From positions 1,302,001 through 1,366,000 of the forward strand of contig OY288248.1 in assembly GCA_958450325.1 (NCBI GenBank): 64,000 bases of DNA, read 5' to 3'. This document shows, one piece after another, positions 19,701 through 31,795 of this stretch. The stretch's first letter is position 1, and each line of letters begins with the position of its first letter. A program made the position numbers and the translations under genes. This stretch comes from Agrostemma githago. Taxonomy: Eukaryota; Streptophyta; Magnoliopsida; Caryophyllales; Caryophyllaceae. Under the pieces are notes generated by a model. It was not told where the DNA came from and searched no databases. It saw nothing but the letters and a program-made list of their open reading frames with translations.

Positions 19701-22700
19701 GATTAGTTATGAATGAATTGAGGGTTACGTTAGTGTAGCTAGACTATTTACTCTGTAGTTGTTTGGTCGGAATTTCGCAGTTTTTGTATAGGATCATTAT
19801 TTTGCTGTTGCTATGCTGGTTGAATGTTCAATCGTTCGCAAGTGTTCTTGACGAATTGAGGATTACACAAGTGTAGCTTGAGAATACCACTAATATTTAA
19901 TAACGAGTGGAGGTTGTTGTAGTTTTTCTATTAGTTATGGATGCTGATGCATAGAGGATTATGCTAGTGGAGCTAGACAATTTACTGTAGTTGTTTGGTT
20001 GGAATTTCGCAGTTTTTGTACAGGATCATTATTTAGCTGTTACTTTGCTGGTTTGAATGTTAGTAGTTCTAAAGTGTTCAATGATATTAATCTAGTGAGA
20101 CTGGTTACTTTTCGTCACACCGTATAAGAAGTGTTGATTTTGAAGAGTTGATTGATTGATTGATAGGCTATGATTGAGGTTAAACGGCTAAACCTCATTG
20201 AAAAATAAATAACTAGTGGAGGACTGAGGTTGTTGTGGTTTTTTGATTAGTTTTGGATGAATTGAGGATCACGCAAGTGTAGCTTGAGAAAATGATTAAT
20301 AACCTGTGGAGATTGTTGTGGTTTTTTTATTAGTTGGATGAGTTGAGGATATCACAAGACTAGCTTTAGAAAACGATTAATAGGGAGTGGAGATTGCTGC
20401 GGTTTTTCGATTGGTTAGGGATGAACTGAGGATTACGCAAGTCTAGCTTGAGAAAACGATTAATAATGAGTGGAGATTGTCGTGGTTTTTCGATTAGTTA
20501 TGGATGAATTAAGGATTAGGCTTGTGTAGCTAGACAATTTACCGAGTAGTTGTTTGGTCGGAACTTATCAATTTTTTTACAGGATCAATGTTTAGTGTTG
20601 CTAATTGCTACGAATTGAGGATTACGCAGGTGTAGCTTGAGAAAACGATTAATAACGAGTGAGGATTGTTGTGGTTTTTCGATTAGTTTTGGAGGAACTG
20701 AGGATTAAGCTTGAAAAAATGGTTAATAACGAGTGGAGATTGTTGTGGTTTTTTGATTAGTTTTGGATGAATTGAGGATTACGCAAGTCCAATTTGAGAA
20801 AACGCTTAATAACGCGTTGAGATTGTTGTGGTTTTTTGATTAGTTTTGGACGGATTGAGGATTATGCAAGTGTAGCTTGAGAAAATGATCAATAATGAAT
20901 GGAGATTGTTGTGGTTTTTTGATTGATTTTGGACAAATTGAGGATTACACAAGTGTAGCTTGAGGAAACGATTAATAATGAGTGAAGATTGTTGTGGTTT
21001 TTCGATTAGTTTGGAGGAATTGAGGATTATGCAAGTGTGGCTTGAGGAAAAAATAAATAACTAGGGGAGGACTGGAGGTTGTTGTGTTTTTTTATTAGTT
21101 TTCGATGAATTGAGGATCACGGATGTGTAGCTTGAGAAAATGATTAATAATGAGTGGATATTGTTGTGGTTTTTCGATTAGTTATGGTTGAATTAAGGAT
21201 TACGCAAGTCTAGATTGAGGAAAATATTAATAACAAGTGGAGATTGTCGGGGTTTTCCATTAGTTATAGATTAATTGGGGATTGCGCAAGTCTAGCTTGG
21301 AAACACGATTAATAATGAGTGAAGATTGTTGTGGTTTTTCGATTAGTTATGGATGAACCGAGGATTATGCAAATCTGGCTCGAGAAAATGATTAGTAACG
21401 AGTGATTTTTCGATTAGTTTTGGATGAATTGAGGATTATGCCAAGTGTAACTTGAGAAAACAATTAATAATGAGTTAATATTGTTGTGTTTTTTCGATTA
21501 GTTATGGATGAATTGAGGATTACGCAAGTCTAGCTTGAGAAAGCCAGAAAACGATTTATAACGAGTGGAGATTGTTGTGGCCTTTGGATTACTAATGGAT
21601 GAATTGAGGATTACGTTAGTGTAGCTAGACTATTTACTCTGTAGTTGTTTGGTCGGAATTTCGCAGTTTTTGCAGTTGCTATGCTGGTTGAACGTTCAAT
21701 CGTTATTGAGGATTACACAAGTGTAGCTTGAGAAAACCACTGATATTTAATAACGAGTGGAGATTGTTGTAGTTTTTCTACTAGTTATGGATGCATCGAG
21801 GATTATGCTAGTGGAGCTAGACAATTTACTGTAGTTGTTTGGTCGGAATTCACAGTTTTTGTATAGGATCATTAAATCTTTGGTACAGAGAATAATATTA
21901 CGCAACACATACTCAAATTTAGAATTTCAGTGTTCAGACCGTCGTTTGCTTGGTTGTAAGAAAGAAAATAGATCTCAAAGCTGCGGAAAATGGAGGGTTT
22001 TGTGGATAATTTAGGTGTCTTGAGGTTGAGACTCAACCAATTTTTTTGTCGTGTTTGAGAATATGCTGATCATTCGTTTTTTCAATTTTCATGTGCTTAC
22101 ATCCGAATTGCTGAAGGTGCTACATTACGCATGACATAAACTAATTATTCCAGGAGCGGGTTGGAGCTGCTATTGTGGAGGTTATGCTATCAAAATCTGC
22201 TCCAGTATTTTATGGTGATATCAAAAGCCATGAGCGGGTAAATCTGTTCCGTGACTCCGTCGTCTCTGAATCTTCCATTTATCTTCTCTTTACAGTTCTC
22301 TTAGTCAGGGATTTTATTTCATGAACTGCAGGTTCCAGTGCCATTTTCTTCATTCATTGGGCTCTGTAAGAGGGGTCGGAGCAAAGATAACAACCACAAT
22401 GTTTGCAGTGAGTCGGAGGGGCTTCCGAGCACATCGTCAGTAGACGCTGACATATTGAGCTCATTCACTAATGCTAGTGAACAAGTATATTTAGCACAGG
22501 TTTCTACCTAACACCTACATAGCCCTCCTCATCTCCTGCCCTCCTCATTTTGCATTTGTACAAAGGGTTAATATTAACTTCCTTTTTGACACGTGGTTGA
22601 TTTGCAGTTTCCGATCTTCCACAGGCAGAAAGGGGAAAGTGTACCACTGGAAACATTACAAGATGACCTTAAAGTTGTATGTTGATATCCTTAGTGCTTC

Positions 22701-25700
22701 GTTGATTTGTTAAAATAATTTGTTGCTCCATTGGTGATGACTTTTGGGGACTGGTGATATCGTTTTTCTCACTTTTGCTTTCTAACACAGCCTTCATTCT
22801 TGAAATTAAAAACATTGTCATCTATTAACTTGTGGATGAACAATGCTCAATCAAGATCCAGCACTCACTATGATCCACACCATAATCTTCTCTGTGTCGT
22901 TTCTGGTTGCAAGCAAGGTAATATTTCTTTGCTCTTTTATCTGTAATATTTGTTTTCCTGTGGCAGTGTCGGGTGAATAGGATTAAAAAAAAATCTGCTT
23001 GAACATTGGGATTGATTTTTTTTAAAAAAAATAAAATAAAATTTCCCTTATCTATGAGCAAAGTTACGTTCCACATGGACTATAGTTGGAATGCAAGTCA
23101 AATTTGTAATTTTATCGTTCTTTGGTCTTTTAATTTTTGGTTTTGTCTTGTCGTATGTGTTATCTTAAGTTGAAACGAATGGCTGTATGCTGTGATTTTT
23201 TCTATCACTATAGTAGTTGCAGTTGCAAATATACGTCTTCCTCACCTGTATCTTTGTAGTCATTGTCTCTGATAACTTCATTACCTTTGTTTATGTTCGT
23301 CGTCACTCTGTTACTTCTGCTTGTGGCAGTTGTCTTATGGCCACCTTCTTCTGGACCCTTATTATACCCTATGCCGATATATGGAGAAGCTTCTAATCAT
23401 AGGTATGTGGTTCTTCAATTCATCAACATTAGATATTTGGGAATGAATAATTTCTGTTATCCTGAAGGCCAGTACTGTGGCAATATGCATTATATTGTGA
23501 GATCTGACTCTTTTCTGCTCTACACAACAGCTCTGTTGGTCTAGATACTCCTGACTTATCGCGCCACCCGAGATTTGATCGTGCATGTGAATACTCTCAG
23601 AAGGTTATTCTTCAAGCAGGGGATGCTCTTTTTATTCCGGAAGGCTGGTTAGTATTGTAAACACTTGTCAAATCCGTCCCAATGAATTGTTTGCCTATTC
23701 CATATTAGAGCGTCTCAATGAATTGTTTGCCTATCTATTTTAGGAATGTTTTTATATGTAATTTGACCATTCTCATGGTTTGGCTCCACATGTCACTTCC
23801 TCATTGGATCTCTTCCCCTTGGTGCCAAAAGCAAAGACAAACAATTCATTGGAACGGAGGGAGTATGATCTTAATCTGTTTGTTATGTACTGCGAAGCTT
23901 GTACATATTCTTATTCTTATTATCTCGACCCACTTATATTGAGAGCTGTTTCCCCCCCGCTGTCCCATTCCTGGAGTTCTTTTTGATGTCGGAGATTCAA
24001 ATTATGGCTAAACAATCAAACTGCGAATATAAAAAGAATTATTAGTCAACATGACAATTTCTTGGTGAAATGGTCTTCATTTCTGGATGGATTTTTTTTT
24101 TTCTTAAGTTGTACTGCTTTGATTGATAGGTATCATCAAGTTGATAGCGATGAACTAACAATAGCTGTCAACTTCTGGTGGCAGTCCAGCTTTCTGTCGA
24201 ATATGTCGGAACACATGGATGCGTATTACTTGCGCAGGATACTAAGAAGGTACTATGAGTGTATATGTTTTGTACTTCAAAGAAAGATTTTTTGGCAAGG
24301 TACCCGTAACTTATAGTATGTTTTTTTTGTGCTTCTTTTGTTGCTGAAATTGATGTAATGGGATGAAGACTAGTTGACAAGGAGATGGTATGTAACTTCT
24401 CACCCTATTTGGTAAATGAGTAGCTATTTTTTAATTTTAAGTTGTTGCCTATCTTTGTGGCTGTTATCTACTCCAGTAAGCATGTTCGTTTTTTTGGTTT
24501 CTTGGTTCACGCTCCCCCGGAACTTTCATGTCTCGATGAGCTTGCCATACCTATACGGCTATATCAACAGAAACCATATTTCTACACATGATGGTTGTTA
24601 CTTCTTGCATGCAATTGACAAATAGCTTATTTCGAATTTTATGCATTTTCTGATTTGTTCCAAATAATACGTGAGTATCAAGATATTTATTATTTGAAAC
24701 TCCTTGAAAGTTTTTCGTGTCATCTTATTATTTGTCTCAACATGGATAATTCGTTCAGTGTCTCAGACGCATTGTTGTATAAGCAAAGCCGCTTAGGACA
24801 ATTGTAGTTGCCTTGGGTCTATACCAATGAACCATCAGTTTTGAGCAGTTTGATGGTTTTTGGTGACAGTCTTTTCTTATTCTTGATAGGGCAGATCCAG
24901 ATGCTGCCCAAAACTTCAACTGCAGAGTCCGTTGGAATAACAGGCTGTACGTATGAGCCAACTGGCAAAGAAAATGCAGGTTGGTTTCTGTTAGTTATAG
25001 ATCAGTGAACCGTTGTTGAAGGTGTGCTCTTTGTGTTGATTTGGCAAATCTATTTACTCTAAACAAAAGAATTGGAAAAAGGAGAAATAGAAACTGGGCT
25101 AACATTAACAATTTTTTTTTTTTTTTTCTGATCCAGATTGCCAGGGGAACATCGCTCATGAGAGGCATAAGAATAATCTAAACGCGGACATTAAACTTCA
25201 GGATCTTGGTCCTGAAGCACTTCACGGGCTTCGTGAACTTGTCTCCTTAGTCCATGATGGGTTCAATGCTGGCAATCACCGAGATCAGTGCACTTCAACA
25301 AGTGATTCCGGAATCACATCGAAAGGAAATCACAAAAAGATGTCCAACACTAAGTCAAATCTAGATGAAGGAGCCAATGAGCGAGACCAATGCACTTCAG
25401 TGAGTGGCTCTACAATCTCTCTGAAGAAGGAGGCCAATAACACGGTTGTAACTAATGTTTCCTGCTTGGAAGATGATTCCATTGCGAATGTTATGTGGCA
25501 GCTCCAACCTCTTGCTCTACAGACTGTTTTTCTGGCAATGGTGGTGAGTTTATATTTGTAAAGATATTAGACCGAGATATCGATTAATGCATTTTTATTC
25601 ACTGCTTATATCATTCTCATTATTTTGGGGCCGTTTTCCTCCTTCCCGCACGGCAGACTAATAACTTTGAAATTGAAGTTCAAAGTGCTATAATGTTCAA

Positions 25701-28171
25701 AATTTCTCTGCGCTTTGGACACTGTCAAAACGTAATGCTTAGAAACATCTGTTGCAAAAACTGTATTTTGCCGTTCATTTCTCTTGCCACTGAATTGTCT
25801 TATGAATTGTTCTAAAATTAAGAATCTCTAATGAATTATCACAGCACTTCTGTCATCTTATAGACTGTTAGTTGGAGAGTTTTTCGAGTCCTTGGTTTTG
25901 GGTTTTGAAGATTCTACATATCAAGTCATTTGCGCTTCGAACTACCCCCCTCTGTTTTTTATCAGCCTTTGTAGACATTTATATGCTTTTGTCATAGTCT
26001 CTAAATTTATCTGTTTGTTTCGCTTATAATCGTCCGATGGTTTTTCAGTCATTGTAATACATCGTGTATCCATGTAATATGTTCACCAACTTCATTCTGC
26101 TTTCTTTTCAGCAAAACTTCCCTAGAACCTTAGAGGCTCTTATTTTACACTTGCTCTCGCCTGTTGGTGCTGAAGTTATAACGCGTAAATTCGATGAGTT
26201 GGACCAGCTATTGACTGATGAAGAACGGTATGCGTATCTTTACAATTAATGTCCTTGTTTTTATGGTAATATTGCAGTCAGAATTTCTTGTTTCATTTCC
26301 CAGTGACCGTTCTCAATTTCAGGAGCTCGTTCTACCAAAGGTTTTATAGTGTATTTGACGATCAATTTGCTGCAATGGATGCAATCTTGAACGGGAAAGA
26401 GTCATTTGCACTTCAGGTAAGTATCAAGCTTTGCAGATGTATTTTATATCAAAGCACCGATTTTATAGAAATGATTGAATGCCTCTGATTATTAGTCTGA
26501 TTATTTTACTTTTTGAGTATCGTTGGGGTTAGTTGTTTTTCATGACGTTCTCTTAAAATATTCTGACATGAAGTCGGAAACGTATAGTCAATTAGTCAAA
26601 AAGATTAATGCACCGAGACAGAAGATAAACCGGTTGTATTGAAGTAGAGCAATATATTAGTCATTTCCTATTTTCCTCGGGCTCGTTTAGAAGTATATGA
26701 ATTCTGACATGGGTACGTGGCACTTGTGTCAGAATCGGCTATTTTTATGAAAATTCTCCATATTTTCACTTAAAATGAAGAGTCTAAGTGGCATACCCAT
26801 GTCCGATTGTCAAGTGTCGGACACGGGAGCGCATGGTAATTAAGTAACATACATCATTTTCTCAAATGTGATATTATGAGTATTATATTTTCAAGAAAAA
26901 AACCTTCAAATAATCTGACAAAATTTCCAGCATCTTTCCGTCCCATCGGATTCATTGATTTCCGTGAGGTGATGCTCTCATGAGTGAGTTGAAAAAAATT
27001 TCGAATAATTTTTTACCAATTCCATGATCAGCGAGTCAGTGATATTCATTATTTGGCTATTTGCATCCATTGACCAAACCAGTCCTGCAAATCATTAGAT
27101 CGACTCTCTCATATAATGAACCACGGGGGCCATTCAGCCATACCCTTGAATCCTTGATATTAATTTCGGTCTTTTAGTTACCCTTGTCCAGTTATCTTTG
27201 TTTTTGTATCTTCTTCATTCTCTGGAATAGCACCTTTTCTTTTATGCTGGTAGAATCGCAAACCGTACCGTATTATAACAACCTAGTATCTATATGTCGG
27301 CTCTCTATAGGTTATTACATTGTCTTACACCCAAATCCTACTAGTACATGAATTTTAAGTTATAGTGACAAGTTAGCTAAGTAATCATATTTTGGACTTA
27401 GTGTAATTCAAATCGTTAGGATATCGATAGCAGGGTAGTCTAAATCAAGGTGACTTGACCCGGTTCTTTCTGGTCGGAAGGGGTTGAACTGAATTTAAAT
27501 GAAAAAGACTTAATGTAACTTAACTTAATTTAATGAGGTTAACCCAGATTGAAATGAACTAAGTGAGTTGAATTAACTAAGACAAACTAAAATTAATGAC
27601 GGTAAACTTAATTTAACTATATACTACTAATAAGGATGAATATTAATGTCCGAGCTGAAATTAAGCTAGAAAGAACTAAGAATTATTTTCGGCTCGTACC
27701 AATTAAGTTCATCCTTATTAATTTAAGTTTAGCCTCATTAATTTTAGTTTGTCTTAGTCAATTCATCTCACTTAGTTCATTTCAATTTAGTTCAACGTCA
27801 TTAAGTTAAGTTAAGTTGCATTAAACCCCTTTCGTTTAAATTCAGTTCAACTGAACATGGCCTCAGTTATACTCCGTAGATTTTATGCCAGAGCCATGAA
27901 TCATGATCGAACGCAAACTATCTTGCACTTTCACCTTGTACTTACATACAAACCCGACTCTTCTTTACTTCACAGTTTACAGTTTACAGATTCATAACAA
28001 ATGTAGTAAGCAAAGTTAACCGAGTCACTAAACCCAAAAATTACACTCGCACATAACCGTATCCACATATTCTTTTCACTGTCGCAGGTATTCAAGAAGG
28101 TTTTACAGCTATACGTTGGAGTAACTATCGAGTCGGCCGAGGCCCATAATCTTTCTTGCAGAGGTGTGTGA
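16782..28171 (+). CDS. JMJ31: JmjC-domain 2-oxoglutarate/Fe(II) dioxygenase, JMJ31-like
   Basis: Exons: 16782-16868, 16978-17055, 22154-22237, 22332-22499, 22608-22676, 22791-22917, 23330-23402, 23531-23647, 24130-24249, 24870-24979, 25137-25543, 26112-26227, 26323-26416, 28088-28171; about 577 residues. N-terminal cupin half: EPRNIPLVFKGCVKDW, DWNPSNGGLDYLQ. JmjC core: NLWMNNAQSRSSTHYDPHHN gives Fe ligands His188 and Asp190; GDALFIPEGWYHQVDSDE gives the distal ligand His270. The C-terminal region (NFPRTLEALILHLLSPVGAE, DDQFAAMDAILNGKESF) matches the plant JMJ31 / tRNA-yW-synthesis-5-like group. It is a predicted nuclear or cytosolic protein hydroxylase or histone demethylase; substrate unknown. 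All junctions keep frame except exon 9/10, where the obvious acceptor (24889) shifts frame. I used 24869; donor 24261 with acceptor 24889 also works. Intron 2 is a 5.1-kb minisatellite. Confidence 0.88.
17195..21870 (+). repeat. ~83-bp minisatellite filling JMJ31 intron 2
   Basis: Some 50 or more imperfect copies of a unit containing GGAGATTGTTGTGGTTTTTC, GATTAGTTTTGGATGAATTG, AGGATTACGCAAGTCTAGCT and TGAGAAAACGATTAATAACG. Variant blocks with TAGACAATTTACTGAGTAGT and GGTCGGAACTTAGCAG interrupt it. Higher-order duplication is visible: the block at about 17820-18500 recurs at 20490-21170, and the block at 19310-19990 recurs at 21175-21870. It lies wholly between the donor at 17056 and the acceptor at 22153. 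Confidence 0.93.
23669..23863. mobile_element. Stowaway MITE, family S1, in JMJ31 intron 8
   Basis: Inverted relative to the copies at 12734 and 13724: it reads CCGTCCCAATGAATTGTTTG, ATTTTAGGAATG, CCACATGTCACTTCCTCATT, GGTGCCAAAAGC and ends GGAACGGAGGGAG-TA. The left end has lost the canonical CTCCCT. It starts about 22 bp after the donor of exon 8. Confidence 0.8.
27457..27864. mobile_element. Long foldback element in JMJ31 last intron
   Basis: Arms of about 128 bp (27483-27610 and 27723-27850) are inverted copies of each other. GTTGAACTGAATTTAAAYGA, AACTTAACTTAA, GAAATGAACTAAGTGAG and ACTAAGACAAACTAAAATTA are shared between arm 1 and the complement of arm 2. The outer ends resemble the Tourist-like family at 15989 (GACCCGGTTCTTTCTGG, and GAACATGGCC). 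The transcript could fold into a long hairpin. Confidence 0.8.
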
Positions 28172-28930
28172 TATACTAGAAGATTCAAGTGCATCACTTG
28201 TGGAGCCTTTTGTCCACTATGCCATATACTTTCACATGTGAGTCACTTATTGCTATGTACATCTTCCATGATTGCTTGTTTGAATGATTTTCATTATATG
28301 TTTATGAAAAAATAGGTTTGTTGCAGACTTTTATTGTTTGATTCATTACATTGTCTCAAATTTTTTAGCTCTAGTTGCATTCATACGTTTTAGTATTCTT
28401 AAGAATGATGTTTACATGGTCCTTTTTTAAAAAAAAAAAAACTTTTTTCGGTTTTTGGTGTTGCGTGACGTTGATTTGAGCCTCTTCCTTCATAGCCTAT
28501 GTTAGGTAACTTGGGTTGCTAGAGTAAAATACGCGATGATGTGGTTAGATCTTTATGACCCGAGTTTGAATTTGGTTAGTAACATATTTGCCCTTGTCAC
28601 CTCTTTATAACATAGAGACAAACTAGAGGATGAAATGGTTGTTTGAGGGGTAATAGTTCGATGAATCTTGTTGGTAACATATATATTTGCCCTTATGACT
28701 CCCTTATAATATAGAGACGAACTACATGACGACATAGTTGTTTGAAGAGGGTTGAATGATGCATTGGTTATTCCGAAGATTTGAAGGGTGATGGTTCGAT
28801 ATTCATGAACCGAGTTTGAAACTTAACATATTCGTCCTTAGGACTCCCTTCATTACATAGAGACAAACTAGAGGATGACATGGTCATTTGAAAATGGTCA
28901 AATGACGCATAAGTTATTCCAACGGTAACA

Positions 28931-29111
28931 CTCCCTCTGTCCCAGTCAGTAGTTTACACTTTCCTTTTTGGGGTGTATCCGTCAATAGTTTACACTTTTT
29001 TTTGGTAGGTTTTACCCTCTACTTTGTACTTTTTAATAAACTGGCAATAATTCTCCTCTCACTATCTTGACTACCTTAATCTTCGTGTATAAAGCATTGA
29101 GACGGGGGGAG
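28931..29111. mobile_element. Stowaway MITE nested in array
   Basis: Begins CTCCCTCTGTCCCAGTCAGT and ends TTGAGACGGGGGGAG-TA. Interior GTTTACACTTT repeats. Family differs from S1. Confidence 0.75.
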
Positions 29112-29156
29112 TATTTGCCCCTTAATAACATAGACACAAGCTAGTTTGATATTCAT

Positions 29157-29313
29157 GACCCGTTCTTTTGGACTTCTTTTCTGCTCACCTCACTTGAGTT
29201 AAGTTCAACCCGACTTCAGTCCACTTCAGTTCCATAGGTTCATTTTGTTTCACTTACTTCAGCCCACTCTACTTCACTTCAGTTCAGCCTATCTCAGTCC
29301 AAAAGAACATGAC
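29157..29313. mobile_element. Tourist-like MITE, second copy
   Basis: Ends GACCCGTTCTTTTGGACTTC and CAGTCCAAAAGAACATGACC, related to the element at 15989. The interior is rich in CACTTCAGTT words. Confidence 0.7.
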
Positions 29314-29512
29314 CTCGACCTCACTCTCTTTATATCAACATAGAGACGAACTAGAGGACGACATTGTCATTTGAAAATGGTCCAATGACGCATCGGTTAT
29401 TCCGATGGTATGGTCAAGCAAGGACATTATGTTATTGCTGAAGTATGAGGAGGTGGAGGGAAGTAGGGAACTTTTGATTCTCAAAGGACATTGAAAAGAG
29501 AGGAGAGGAGGG

Positions 29513-29552
29513 GATGTAAGATGTAAGATGTAAGATGTAAGATGTAAGATGT
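29513..29552. repeat. Short tandem repeat (ATGTAAG)n
   Basis: Five to six perfect copies of the 7-bp unit ATGTAAG. Confidence 0.9.
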
Positions 29553-29844
29553 TGCATGGGGATAGACAGCAAAAGTGGGAAAAAGGAATGTAAAGCGTCG
29601 AAAAAGGGTGACGACGTTATTATTAACATAGGAAAGTGTTAAGACACCCCCACAATATAAAGGACGGTTCCTTAAGATGAGAGATTCCCTGGTGAAGATG
29701 ACCTACTACTCAAAATGCTGTGCAACTTGAGGATGTAAAAAAATATACTCTTATATAACTGTAGCTTTTAGTTTTGGGTCTGTCTCCATCTCCATCTCCA
29801 TCATGACTGTATTACTAGTACACGAGATTCGGAAAATGAATGAC

Positions 29845-30325
29845 AGCAAGTCTTGCTTGTGACATCTCACTACCTTTTTCTCTTTTATCGAAGATGTCTC
29901 AGTCTAATGGTGAAGACTAGAGGTACCTGGACAATAGGTTTCATGTTCAAATCCCCTCTATTATTTTCCGAAGATGACATCAAGTACCATGTAGCAATAT
30001 TATCCCCTTTATTGCTCGTGACATCTCACAACCTCCTTCTCTTTTACCGAAGATGTCTTAGTCTGATGATTAAGACTAGGTACCGTTGACAATAGGTCTC
30101 ATGTTTAAATCTCCTCCTCTATATTGTCCCCGATATTTTATCGAAGATGACATCAAGTACCCTAGAGCAATATTGTCCCCTATATTGCTTGTGACATCTC
30201 ACCACCTCATTCCCTTTTACCGAAAATGTCTTAGTCTAATGGTGAAGATGAGGTACCCTGGACAATATGTTTCATGTTCAAATCCCTTCACTTATATTGT
30301 CCCCTATATTTTACTGCGAGTAAGT
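29845..30325 (+). repeat. ~165-bp tandem array with tRNA-like boxes
   Basis: Three copies (about 29850-30005, 30010-30180, 30185-30320) share TTGTGACATCTCAC, GAAGATGTCTYAGTCTAATG, GTGAAGACTAG-GTACC, ACAATAGGTTTCATGTTCAA and ATCCCCTC. AGTCTAATGGTGAAGAC followed about 30 bases later by ATGTTCAAATCCC resembles the A and B boxes of a Pol III promoter. The unit may therefore descend from a tRNA-derived SINE. Confidence 0.6.
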
Positions 30326-30329
30326 GCGT

Positions 30330-31100
30330 TCTTTGTTGAATAAAAAAACAACCTTCTTTCCTTTTTTTTTCCTTTTTAACTTTATCTAGATCAACTGGGA
30401 GAAGGGATGATAATCCCGAGATCCAGATCTTACGGGTCGGATGTGGATTTCAATATTTCATATCCTAAGGATATGGATATGGAACATATTCATATATGCA
30501 AAAACGGATATGGATCTGGATTCCTATGTCGAGATCCCAATGCTAACCTTCAACCCAATTTTTTTAAAAAAGAATTCTTAAAAAATTGAAAATAAAGTTT
30601 AGGTAATAATGAAATACTTTGTATAGTAGGAGTATAATTTTTAAATTTTAATTTTTTAAAAAATTATTCTCTTATCAAAATTGTACTTTTATAAGACTTA
30701 TTTTGATAGTTCTAATTTATAACCAAAACTCGATTTTTGCCCAATCCCGATCTAATTAATAGCACTTGTCAAGTCGACCGAGCTTATATACATACCTAAC
30801 CAATAACCATATACTCTATGAAGGAAAGTTGAAATTGGAAAGGAGATGCTAGATAGTAGTTTCTTTAGGTACATACCCTTAGTTTTCTTGTCTATCATGA
30901 AGATTGAAGAGATGGTCTCCAATTAAGGTCACCCTAGTCCTACTCAGCTTGGGGCACTAAAGTAAGGTATAGGGAAAGGACAGTTTCTAAGAGATAAAAG
31001 ATGAAAATGTGACCATGATTTTACAACACAATTGTAACCTTTCCATATATATAATCCTCTAACTAATCCACTCTTCAATTAACTTTTCAACTAATTTGGC
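30330..31100. other. Spacer without genes
   Basis: A GATAATCCCGAGATCCAGAT / ATATGGATATGGAACATATT stretch (30400-30545) looks like a degraded dispersed repeat. The rest is AT-rich and shows nothing. Confidence 0.4.
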
Positions 31101-31115
31101 CATCAAACAGGTTTA

Positions 31116-31335
31116 GTCTGTACTTTCTCCGAGTTTCTATTATTGTCCAAAAGCTTTTGGGGTGAAAAATAAGGAAGAAGAAATGAGTGACTCAAAAAAG
31201 GAGAAAGAGAGAGTAATGGGAGAGTAATTGTGAACCACATATTCTGATATTCATGGTCTAAAAAGGAAAGTGAGACAAAAATCAAACTCAACCTGAAAAG
31301 GAAAGTGGGACAATAATAGGAATTTGGAGGGAGTA
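31116..31335. mobile_element. Stowaway-like MITE, family S2
   Basis: Starts TACTTTCTCCGAGTTTCTAT and ends AATAGGAATTTGGAGGGAGTA. It shares TTTTGGGGTGAAAAATAAGG and AAGTGGGACAATAATAGGAA with the copy at 14782-14985. Confidence 0.75.
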
Positions 31336-31640
31336 TTTTGTTACTCGGTATTAGGTAAGTAGCTGAAGTCTCGTATAAATACACGGCTTATTCTTATATA
31401 ACAGGTCATGTGTTACGTAGTTGTGTTCAGGTAGTCTCTCTTGTGACGGAAATATTTTGTCGAAATGTTACAACAGGTTAAATATTACTCGTATTCATTT
31501 AGATAGAAATGGCAGTATTCTTCTCTAGGTTGTGTGATTTTGTCATTTTCTTTGTAAAATGAGTAATATTTGACCCGTTACTATATTATGAAAGAAGTAT
31601 TATCAAATACCGATGCCACATGAATATGTTTTAAGTTATA

Positions 31641-31795
31641 CTCCCTCCGTTCCAATGAATTGTTTGCCTATTCTATATTGGGACGTCTCAATGAATTGTT
31701 TGCCTTTCTATTTTAGGAATGTTTTTTATATGCAATTTGACCCTTCTCATGAGTTTTGCTCCACATGTCACTCTCTCATTGGATCCCTTACCCAG
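31641..31795. mobile_element. Truncated S1 MITE
   Basis: TATA-CTCCCTCCGTTCCAATGAAT start is intact. S1 similarity stops at GGATCCCTTACCCAG. From there to about 31882 the sequence matches another MITE's end (AGAATCGGAGGGAATA), so two elements are joined. Confidence 0.75.

Larger units (their letters stand above)
28545..29410. repeat. ~120-bp tandem array downstream of JMJ31
   Basis: At least five copies of a unit with TATGACCCGAGTTTGAA, TAACATATTTGCCCTT, CATAGAGACAAACTAGAGGA, TGACATGGTCATTTGAA and TGACGCATYGGTTATTCC. Two MITEs (28931-29111 and 29157-29313) sit inside later copies, and the array resumes after each. Confidence 0.75.

Noticed and set aside
17195..21870. CRISPR-like array
   Set aside because: The ~83-bp units are contiguous with no unique spacers, and the window is plant nuclear DNA; this is a minisatellite in an intron.
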